DNA from: Bryobacterales bacterium
GTDB taxonomy: Bacteria; Acidobacteriota; Terriglobia; Bryobacterales; Bryobacteraceae
NCBI GenBank assembly: GCA_025456495.1
Contig: JALOKO010000142.1
Location: 1 to 8,218, forward strand
Length of the DNA stretch: 8,218 nt
Direction of reading: 5' to 3'
Shown here: positions 1 to 5,060 of the stretch, one piece after another
Layout: every line of letters starts with the position of its first letter
Position numbering within the stretch: position 1 is the stretch's first letter
Made by a program: the position numbers and the translations under genes
Notes under the pieces: generated by a model
What the model was told of the DNA's origin: nothing
Seen by the model: only the letters and a program-made list of their open reading frames with translations
Database searches by the model: none

Positions 1-1
1 T

Positions 2-1075
2 AAGCCCGACGCCAGCTACGCGGCCGGGGAGTGGGACATCCAGCGCGCGTCTGAACTAGCGGCCATGGCGGGCTTCCAGGTCACCTTGGACACCAAGCAC
101 GAGGAATTCGGCCAGTCGCCGGACATGCCACGCTGCGAACCGACTGCGCTGTATGCGGGCTGGTATAGCCTGAACCAATATCACGACGGCTTTCAGTGGA
201 CTGCCGGGTCGATTGGCCTGCACATCGACAGCATGTCGGCATGGCATCCGCGCGAGGGTCCCAACTGGGTGCATAACGCCCTGGCGCGCGGCATCACCAT
301 CACGGCAGGGGCGGTGAGTGAACCCTACATCAGCAACTACCCCCACGCGGATGGCATCTTCCACGACCTGCTTTCCGGCGCCAATGCGGGGGACGCGTTC
401 TTGCGCAATACGCGCCTGCTGAAGTTCCGCTTCCTGTATGCCGGCGACCCGCTCTACCGCCCCTTCCCCAGGGGGCGGGGGGCGCTTCCAAGCAGCGCGG
501 GACCAGTGCCCAGCATGCGGGTACGCAGTCCGCGTACGCTGGGCGGGGTTCCCGGTGTGGTGGCCATTCGCCCCGACGGAGACCTGAACACGTCACGGAC
601 CGTGAAGCTGCGCGTGCATCCGGAAAACCTGGGAACGGTGGAGAGTCCCGTGGTGTTCGCAGCGGGGGAAGCGCAACGCGAAGTCCAGGTGCAAACCGCC
701 GGCGTGAGTGAGGCTGCGACGCTGCGCGTGGTGGTGGAGAGCAACGCGAAGTACGCCAGCGGCGCCATTCAGCTGCTTCCGGCGCTCGCGCGACTGGAGC
801 CCGCGCGACAGGAGGCGCCGGGCGGCAATCCTGTGGACTTGCGCCTGCAGGTTGGCGCTGTCGTACATGGAGCGGCGGCGCCCGTGGAGGCAAGCACCAA
901 CTGCGCCCGCTTCCTCACAGTGCCGGCGCGGGTGCTGGTGCCATCCGGCCAGGATTGGGTGCAGTTCACGCTGCCATCGAAGCCAGTCACCCAGGAAACC
1001 ACGTGTGAGGTCACCCTGTCGAAGTTCGGCGCCAGCATCACCGCCACCGTTGTGCTGACTCCGGCCGTCCCGTAG
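2..1075 (+). CDS. TIGR03790-like family protein with Ig-like C-terminal repeats, 5' partial
   Basis: The frame is open from the left edge, so the N-terminus is missing; 357 residues are visible and the stop is TAG at 1073-1075. The first ~155 residues resemble the end of the TIGR03790 family (function unknown, common in Acidobacteria and Verrucomicrobia): ALYAGWYSLNQYHDGFQW, then GSIGLHIDSMSAW, GITITAGAVSEPYI and the terminal AGDPLYRPF block. After a Pro/Gly/Arg-rich linker come two beta-rich segments (about visible residues 195-265 and 265-357). The second contains TVPARVLVPSGQDWVQFTL and ends in SITATVVLTP, a pattern typical of the Ig-like beta-sandwich repeats on secreted Bryobacterales proteins. 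It is probably a secreted or surface protein, but the signal peptide lies outside the window. It converges on the next gene with a 26-bp gap. Family assignment is by recalled motif similarity; the biochemical role is unknown. Confidence 0.75.
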   Translation, partial: KPDASYAAGEWDIQRASELAAMAGFQVTLDTKHEEFGQSPDMPRCEPTALYAGWYSLNQYHDGFQWTAGSIGLHIDSMSAWHPREGPNWVHNALARGITITAGAVSEPYISNYPHADGIFHDLLSGANAGDAFLRNTRLLKFRFLYAGDPLYRPFPRGRGALPSSAGPVPSMRVRSPRTLGGVPGVVAIRPDGDLNTSRTVKLRVHPENLGTVESPVVFAAGEAQREVQVQTAGVSEAATLRVVVESNAKYASGAIQLLPALARLEPARQEAPGGNPVDLRLQVGAVVHGAAAPVEASTNCARFLTVPARVLVPSGQDWVQFTLPSKPVTQETTCEVTLSKFGASITATVVLTPAVP

Positions 1076-1091
1076 CAGGCGCGCGGGCGGG

Positions 1092-1117
1092 AGCGGATCC
1101 GCTAGCAATCCGCGGAT
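1092..1117. repeat. Overlapping palindromes between convergent genes
   Basis: AGCGGATCCGCT (1092-1103) is a perfect 12-bp palindrome and ATCCGCGGAT (1108-1117) is a perfect 10-bp palindrome. The two can also pair with each other (ATCCGC at 1097-1102 with GCGGAT at 1112-1117), so alternative hairpins are possible. They straddle the stop codon of the leftward gene, between two convergent genes. This is a plausible place for transcript ends to be stabilised, but there is no T-run, so I do not call it an intrinsic terminator. Confidence 0.35.
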
Positions 1118-1737
1118 GCTTCGCGGTCGGCGTCATTGTGGGTGGAATCCGCGGGCCCGGTCCGCGCGGGCCCGGTCCGCGCGGGCTCGTCCGCTTCCGC
1201 TGCTACCGGCGGGGGAACATGCAGTTCGCGTGGGATGGGCACGTGGATGATCATGTTGGCGGCGAGACCCGGAATCCACACCCGGAACTCGCCGCCGTGC
1301 AGGATAAAGGCTCCGCCGCAGGGCTCAGGACGATCCTGGCTGCTGGGTCCCATCCAGGCATAGACAGGTTGCATCAGCCGCACAAGGGTGAGGCGGCTGG
1401 CATGCTCCATGCAAGAGATGCGGCAGCCGGGCGCTTCCACCAGTTGTCCCCAAGCGCCAATGCGACAGCCGCTTTCGTAAAGAAAGTCGCCCAGCCCTGG
1501 CACCCGTTGCCGGTTGCTCATCGTGAAGGGTCGGAACAGAATCCACCAGGGGCACACGGCACTGTAGGGCCGCACGGGGACGAAGCGCGACAGCAACGTG
1601 CCGGTAGGCAGCCATTCGTGTCCAATCGGCTTCCCACCGCGAAAGAGCGCGCGGGATTCCTCGGTGGCCACATCATCGTAGCTGAGATGTTGGTTCAGAA
1701 GATCCATGAGGGTGAGCGGGCGCAAGCGCTTGGCCAC
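1102..1737 (-). CDS. Hypothetical protein, paralogue of the upstream gene (cysteine-rich copy)
   Basis: This is a 211-residue protein of no family I recognise. The start is GTG at 1737, the first usable start after an in-frame stop at 1762-1764; no clear ribosome binding site precedes it. ATG at 1707 is an alternative. Landmarks are CPWWILF (residues 62-68), VPG (79-81), QPVYAWMG (123-130) and GGEFRVWIPGL (148-158). Counting these blocks against the neighbour at 1754-2263 gives an ungapped alignment of ~96 residues with about a quarter identity, so the two arose by duplication. This copy has six cysteines (62, 91, 105, 109, 140, 211), the neighbour none. The tail after ~172 is low-complexity and charged, with an ARTGPARTGP repeat, and is probably disordered. 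There is no signal peptide or membrane segment. It lies 16 bp downstream of its paralogue and is probably co-transcribed and translationally coupled. Function unknown. Confidence 0.7.
   Translation of the reverse strand: MAKRLRPLTLMDLLNQHLSYDDVATEESRALFRGGKPIGHEWLPTGTLLSRFVPVRPYSAVCPWWILFRPFTMSNRQRVPGLGDFLYESGCRIGAWGQLVEAPGCRISCMEHASRLTLVRLMQPVYAWMGPSSQDRPEPCGGAFILHGGEFRVWIPGLAANMIIHVPIPRELHVPPPVAAEADEPARTGPARTGPADSTHNDADREASADC
1149..1193. repeat. 15-bp in-frame tandem repeat, about three copies
   Basis: The unit GCGCGGGCCCGGTCC occurs at 1164-1178, with a near copy at 1149-1163 (CC for GC at the start) and a decayed copy at 1179-1193. It is a multiple of three and encodes ARTGP units in the C-terminal tail of the leftward hypothetical protein. 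Copy number could vary by slippage without a frameshift. Confidence 0.7.
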
Positions 1738-1753
1738 GGATGCGCGAAGCCAT

Positions 1754-2263
1754 CTAGGTGTTCAGCGGACGGATGTACGGCAAAGCGGAAACCTGACGTA
1801 CATGGTGAACGGTTAAGCCGGGCAGCCACACCTGGTAGTCGCCGCCGATAAAGAAAATCTTGTCATCATCCTGGTCGCGGCGCTGGTGCGCGGTGATGCC
1901 GACGAAGGCAAAGACATCCTGAGAGAGGGCCACCACCAAAGGCTTGGTGAGCTGGTTCCACTGCAGGGTGACTGCATTTCGGGCACGGGCATAATCGCGC
2001 GCATTCTCAAAGCCGCCGCCAATGCGCTGTTGAATGGCGGCGAAGCCAGGGACAACCGTGCCGTTGGGCAGCGTGGTGTCGTTCAACAGGCTCCACCAGG
2101 GAGTAATGCCGCGCGGCCCCACCAACTGGTATTGCGTCCACTTGAACAACTTGCCGCCGGCGGCCAGACGGACTTTGAACACGGGGGATCCCGCCTTGAA
2201 GGCAGCCTTGACGCCGGGGTTGGCAAGGGTGTCGAAGCTGGAAGTTTCGTTCAGCGCAGGCAT
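1754..2263 (-). CDS. Hypothetical protein, paralogue of the downstream gene (cysteine-free copy)
   Basis: This is a 169-residue protein starting at ATG 2263; GAGGA lies 7 nt upstream, which favours this ATG over the adjacent GTG at 2266. I do not recognise the family. Landmarks are TPWWSLL (54-60), VPG (71-73), SQDVFAFVG (114-122) and GGDYQVWLPGL (140-150). The spacings between these blocks (16, 44 and 25 residues from PWW to VPG to Q to GG) are identical in the adjacent gene at 1102-1737, which demonstrates homology. There are no cysteines, no signal peptide and no membrane helix, so a soluble cytoplasmic protein is likely. The region around RIGGGFENARDYARARN (80-96) is more polar than the same region in the paralogue. 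It ends 16 bp before its paralogue and follows the Dabb gene after 91 bp, which suggests one operon. Confidence 0.75.
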   Translation of the reverse strand: MPALNETSSFDTLANPGVKAAFKAGSPVFKVRLAAGGKLFKWTQYQLVGPRGITPWWSLLNDTTLPNGTVVPGFAAIQQRIGGGFENARDYARARNAVTLQWNQLTKPLVVALSQDVFAFVGITAHQRRDQDDDKIFFIGGDYQVWLPGLTVHHVRQVSALPYIRPLNT

Positions 2264-2300
2264 CACGGAGTCCTCACCGAAGGAAGCGAATCCAGCGCCG

Positions 2301-2318
2301 GGAACGGATCATCGTTCC
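2301..2318. repeat. Small inverted repeat in the spacer before the paralogue pair
   Basis: GGAACG (2301-2306) and CGTTCC (2313-2318) form a perfect 6-bp stem around a 6-nt GATCAT loop, in the 91-bp spacer between the Dabb gene and the first paralogue. There is no T-run on the minus strand after it. It could be an mRNA hairpin or a dyad protein site; weak support. Confidence 0.3.
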
Positions 2319-2354
2319 GTGGGAAAAGGCTCTAAAAGAAGCGCTGCCCGCGGA

Positions 2355-2756
2355 CTATTCGACGTAGCTATCGAAGACGCGCACTTTGGCCCAGTTACCC
2401 TTCTGTTCCTGGATGAACTTCTGGTGCTCCGGGTGATCCTGGTAACGATCGTGGTCCGCCTTGGTGGCGAAGACCAGATGCAGGGCCACGTGAAAGTCAC
2501 GGTCGTTCACGTCGCGGGTGAATTCCTGGGCCAGTGTCCCCGCCGCAAAGAAAACCACTCCCTGGTGCTGCTTCAGATACTTCTGGCAGGCGGCCACCAG
2601 GCGCTCCTGCGCGGCAGGCGATGCGTCCTGCAATGAAAAATACACGTTGTGGGCAAGCTTCATGGGTTTCTCCGCGGCGTGGGCGGGCGCAAGCAACGCG
2701 AACGCCAACACGAACACGGGAATCACCAACGTCCAGGAGAACACGTTCCGCAGCAT
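2355..2756 (-). CDS. Exported Dabb-family (stress-responsive alpha/beta barrel) protein
   Basis: This is a 133-residue protein. The ATG at 2756 is preceded by GAGGGGG about 8 nt upstream, a good ribosome binding site. Residues 1-28 form a signal peptide (hydrophobic core from about residue 9, then APAHAA), so the mature protein is probably periplasmic. Residues ~35-132 match the Dabb fold (PF07876): an N-terminal HNVYFSLQDAS strand, a helix with ERLVAACQKYLK, then DFHVALHLVFATKADHDRY followed by HPEHQKF, which is the family's characteristic H-P-x-H-x-x-F block. Dabb domains form small dimeric ferredoxin-like barrels; characterised members range from plant stress proteins to polyketide cyclases, and the bacterial exported group is uncharacterised. 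It lies 95 bp after the M24 peptidase and 91 bp before the paralogue pair, all on the same strand. Family call is strong; substrate unknown. Confidence 0.85.
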   Translation of the reverse strand: MLRNVFSWTLVIPVFVLAFALLAPAHAAEKPMKLAHNVYFSLQDASPAAQERLVAACQKYLKQHQGVVFFAAGTLAQEFTRDVNDRDFHVALHLVFATKADHDRYQDHPEHQKFIQEQKGNWAKVRVFDSYVE

Positions 2757-2851
2757 CGCCAGGCCCCCTCAAAAAAGGAAAGTCTCCTCATTCTGCCACA
2801 GCTGCCAACCTGCCCGTGATGGCATGGCGGATTGTTGATGGAGGAGATGCC

Positions 2852-4243
2852 CTAACGGACTAGATGATAGTGCTGCTGGCGGCGCAACACCCAGCGCGCC
2901 TCACCCTTTTCATCCAGCACCATATCCTCTTCCATACCCACGAACAGTTCCTTGCCGCCCCATTCGGGAACCGGCGTGCGGGCGTTGAGTTCAATGGAAA
3001 ACCAGGTGCCCGGCGTGAGGAGGGTGTCGCCCCTTCCGGGGACACCCTCCTGCCGATCCCACAGCCCAATCAGGGGGCCAGCGCCGTGGCCACGGTCGCC
3101 GATGGGATGGCTGTAGACAGTGGCCTTGATGCCCTCAGCCAAGGCGCGCTGGCGCACCGCGGCCAGCACCTGGTTCCCGGTCCGACCGGGCCGCATTTCC
3201 TCCATGTGAATGTCCTGCACCCGCTTGGCGCTCTCAAGGGCCTTCACGATACCGGCGGGCGGCGCGGCTTCCCCTTCGCGCAGCACGTAGCCCATGTGCT
3301 GGGTGTCTGTGTTCAGCCGGAGGGCGGTGATGCCGAAGTCGGTGTGCAGCACGTCGCCGCGCTCAATCACGATGGGGTCGCGTTCAGCCAGAAAGCTCAC
3401 GTCCTCCGCGCCGCGCTTCTGCACCCGCACGGTGGGCTGGAACCAACTTCCCAAGCCAAGGTCGTTCACTTGCTGCCGCAACCACCAGACCACATCCTCG
3501 TCCGTGGTCTTGCCCGGCGTGATGACTTCATTGGAAAAGGCGCGGCCAATCAGGTGGTGGACAATCTCCATCATGTGGGTGTAGGTGGGCAGCATCTCGG
3601 GAATTCGTTGGGCGATGTATTCCTCGGCTAGGCCATCGGCGAACACGATGCGCTTGCTCCACTCCGGCCCCAGCGTATCGAACAGCATGTCGCGTTCGCT
3701 GGCGCTGAGACCGTCCGAGAAGGCCGTCCGCTGCGACACATTGATGGCAATCGAGGCCGGCTTGCGGCTCTCAATCAACTTGCGCAGCAGGCTCCACTGC
3801 AGCTTCCCGACAAGTTCCGCGTTCGGCAATTCGGGATCGCGATACACCTCATACACCCCACCCTGCGAGCCCCCGCCAAGGGCCAGGCGCTCAACGCCGG
3901 TTCCGTCGCCACCATCGTAGAAGACGTACATGGTGCGACGTCGCGCCGCGAATGTGGTGGGCGACACAACGCTCCAGAAGGCCGGGTCTTCGTTGTACTC
4001 GCGGCAGATGATCAGCCACATCTCCACGCCATGCTTACGCATGAGGCCGGGCAGCACCCGCGTGAGGCGGGCCTCCAGCCACTGCTGCTGCAGCGCCGCC
4101 TGCGCGCGCAACGGGGGCAGCGGCGCGGGGGCTTGCGCCATCACCACCCGCCCTACCGCCAGCAGCAACAAGGCAACCGCCATCGCCCAGGGGCCAGCGG
4201 ACAGTTGGCGACTGCGCCGGGCAGAACCGGAAATCATCATCAT
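2852..4243 (-). CDS. Exported M24-family metallopeptidase (Xaa-Pro aminopeptidase-like)
   Basis: This is a 463-residue protein starting at the first of three consecutive ATGs (4243-4235). Residues 1 to ~37 look like a signal peptide: a basic stretch (ARRSR), a hydrophobic core around 21-34 and a VMAQA cleavage zone. The N-terminal ~50-220 region resembles the creatinase-like domain and 222-458 is the pita-bread catalytic domain. All five expected metal ligands can be placed: D302 (HTDFGI), D313 (LNTDTQHMGY), H379 (SHPIG), E418 (FSIELNA) and E439 (MEEDMVL). H386 in GHGAGP fits the second active-site histidine. It should therefore be a dinuclear-metal aminopeptidase acting on N-terminal Xaa-Pro bonds or a related amidohydrolase of exported peptides. 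Substrate specificity cannot be read from sequence. It is probably the first gene of the leftward cluster and is divergent from the peroxiredoxin. Confidence 0.88.
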   Translation of the reverse strand: MMMISGSARRSRQLSAGPWAMAVALLLLAVGRVVMAQAPAPLPPLRAQAALQQQWLEARLTRVLPGLMRKHGVEMWLIICREYNEDPAFWSVVSPTTFAARRRTMYVFYDGGDGTGVERLALGGGSQGGVYEVYRDPELPNAELVGKLQWSLLRKLIESRKPASIAINVSQRTAFSDGLSASERDMLFDTLGPEWSKRIVFADGLAEEYIAQRIPEMLPTYTHMMEIVHHLIGRAFSNEVITPGKTTDEDVVWWLRQQVNDLGLGSWFQPTVRVQKRGAEDVSFLAERDPIVIERGDVLHTDFGITALRLNTDTQHMGYVLREGEAAPPAGIVKALESAKRVQDIHMEEMRPGRTGNQVLAAVRQRALAEGIKATVYSHPIGDRGHGAGPLIGLWDRQEGVPGRGDTLLTPGTWFSIELNARTPVPEWGGKELFVGMEEDMVLDEKGEARWVLRRQQHYHLVR

Positions 4244-4251
4244 GGAAGGCT

Positions 4252-4257
4252 ATTGTA
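4252..4257 (-). promoter_or_regulatory. Candidate -10 box for the M24 peptidase (possible leaderless transcript)
   Basis: On the minus strand the sequence reads TACAAT-AGCCTTCC-ATG. TACAAT differs from the sigma-70 -10 consensus at one base. A start site 6-9 nt after it would fall on or next to the ATG at 4243, giving little or no leader, consistent with the lack of a Shine-Dalgarno sequence. No good -35 is visible at the expected distance, so this is tentative. Confidence 0.35.
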
Positions 4258-4325
4258 CGGCAGCTACGACAGCGCCATCACCGCCACGCGCCTCCTCCAC
4301 CATGCGGACCTCTCTGGCATTCGGC

Positions 4326-4331
4326 TACAAT
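4326..4331 (+). promoter_or_regulatory. Candidate -10 box for the peroxiredoxin gene
   Basis: TACAAT lies on the plus strand 63 bp before the peroxiredoxin ATG, in the divergent spacer (4244-4394). It would give a leader of about 55-60 nt. The -35 position (around 4303-4308, TGCGGA) is poor, so an activator or an alternative sigma factor would be needed if this is the real promoter. Nothing else stands out in this spacer. Confidence 0.3.
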
Positions 4332-4394
4332 TGCAGTCAACCGTTCCCCACGGAGCGGCAATCCATTTCTCACACTGGGAACATCCGAATCGCT

Positions 4395-4943
4395 ATGCGC
4401 ACACTTCTCTCGTTCGCACTTGCCCTGGCCATGGGCATTACAGTGCTGGGCGTCAGCGAGGCCAGCGCCCAAGCGCCGCAAACTCACTTGAAGGTGGGCG
4501 ATGCGGCGCCGGACTTCACGCTTGGCTCCACAGACGGCACAAAGGTCACCCTCTCCAGTTTCAAAGGCAAGAACACCGTGGTGCTTGCCTTCTTCCCCGC
4601 CGCCTTTACCGGTGGTTGAACGCGCGAGATGCAAGCGTACCGGGACGGTATCGCAAAATTTGAAGGCACTGGCGCCAAGGTGTTCACCATCAGCACAGAC
4701 AACTCCCCATCGCAGAAATACTGGGCCACGGAAGTCCTGAAGACCAGCGTGCCCATGTTGAGTGACTTCATGCGTGAGGTCTCCGCCAAGTACGGGGTCC
4801 TGATGAAGGAACGAGGCTTCGCCAACCGGGCCACCTTCGTGGTGGACATGGACGGCAAGATCAGCTACATCGAGCAGGGCAACACCGCCATTGACATTGA
4901 GGGCGCGGTCCAAGCCTGCGCGCGTCCAAAGCTAAACCGCTAA
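4395..4943 (+). CDS. Exported AhpE-like peroxiredoxin, selenoprotein (Sec75 encoded by in-frame TGA)
   Basis: I read this as one 182-residue protein from ATG 4395 to TAA 4941-4943 with the TGA at 4617-4619 decoded as selenocysteine. Residues 1-27 are a signal peptide ending SASAQA-like (ASAQA), so the enzyme should be exported. The thioredoxin-fold peroxiredoxin runs from ~32 (KVGDAAPDFTL) to the end. The active site is FFPAAFTGG-U-TREMQAYRDG, matching the AhpE signature P-x3-T-x2-C (mycobacterial AhpE has AFTGIC). T72 and R145 (ANRATFVVD) are the expected partners of the peroxidatic residue. YWATEVLKTSVPMLSDF is also AhpE-like. It reduces hydroperoxides using a thiol donor. The BCP-type resolving cysteine five residues after the active site is absent (Q80), and C175 near the C-terminus is the only cysteine. 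No strong ribosome binding site is visible. The alternative, a nonsense mutation of a TGC/TGT codon, is made unlikely by the SECIS-like hairpin and the intact downstream frame. Confidence 0.87.
4617..4619 (+). other. TGA recoding site: predicted selenocysteine codon
   Basis: The codon sits at residue 75, exactly at the peroxidatic position of P-x3-T-x2-C. The reading frame on both sides is fully coding for one peroxiredoxin domain, with no frameshift. No in-frame start with a good ribosome binding site follows closely; the ATG at 4629 would begin inside an active-site helix. Confidence 0.85.
4635..4654 (+). promoter_or_regulatory. Predicted bacterial SECIS element
   Basis: GCG (4635-4637) pairs with CGC (4652-4654) and UACC (4638-4641) pairs with GGUA (4647-4650). 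U4651 is bulged and the loop is GGGAC (4642-4646); an extra G4642-C4646 pair would shrink the loop to GGA. The loop begins 23 nt after the TGA and starts with G. This fits what is known of bacterial SECIS elements: a small apical loop roughly 16-37 nt from the UGA with a G in its first two bases. It would be bound by SelB. In the E. coli fdhF element the bulged U is on the 5' side, whereas here it is on the 3' side. Confidence 0.78.
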
Positions 4944-4949
4944 TCAACG

Positions 4950-4985
4950 GATACGGAAGGCAGTGGCGTAGCTGCCTTCCGTATC
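4950..4985 (+). terminator. Perfect 14-bp inverted repeat after the peroxiredoxin gene
   Basis: GATACGGAAGGCAG (4950-4963) and CTGCCTTCCGTATC (4972-4985) are exact complements around an 8-nt loop, starting 6 bp after the peroxiredoxin stop. The following bases (GGTTGCG) contain no T-run on either strand, so it is not a classical intrinsic terminator. It probably acts as a 3' end stabiliser or a factor-dependent, bidirectional stop between two convergent genes. Confidence 0.65.
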
Positions 4986-5005
4986 GGTTGCGAAGACCCT
5001 CTCTT

Positions 5006-5041
5006 CACAGCCATCCAGGCCGTCACAGCCATCCAGGCCGT
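5006..5041. repeat. Exact 18-bp tandem duplication
   Basis: CACAGCCATCCAGGCCGT occurs twice back to back (5006-5023, 5024-5041) in the spacer between the peroxiredoxin and the protease, followed by a partial CACACAG. The copies are identical, suggesting a recent slippage duplication. Confidence 0.85.
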
Positions 5042-5060
5042 CACACAGACCAACCCCATT

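Noticed and set aside
330..893. Long antisense open frames across the TIGR03790-like gene, and similar ones elsewhere
   Set aside because: They are Arg/Pro/Ala-rich products of high GC, show no domain features, and lie fully opposite genes with recognisable family motifs.
1754..2263. ADP-ribosyltransferase or toxin-antitoxin identity for the tandem unknown pair
   Set aside because: Small adjacent genes suggest it, but I see no catalytic signature and the two proteins are homologous to each other, unlike a usual toxin-antitoxin pair.
2301..2318. Intrinsic terminator or riboswitch between the Dabb gene and the paralogue pair
   Set aside because: Only a 6-bp stem is present, with no T-run on the relevant strand and no larger conserved fold.
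4395..4943. Reading the peroxiredoxin as a pseudogene or as two separate genes split by a TGA stop
   Set aside because: The stop falls exactly on the catalytic residue, both sides stay in frame with no other defect, and a SECIS-like hairpin follows at the expected distance. A random nonsense mutation would not explain all three.
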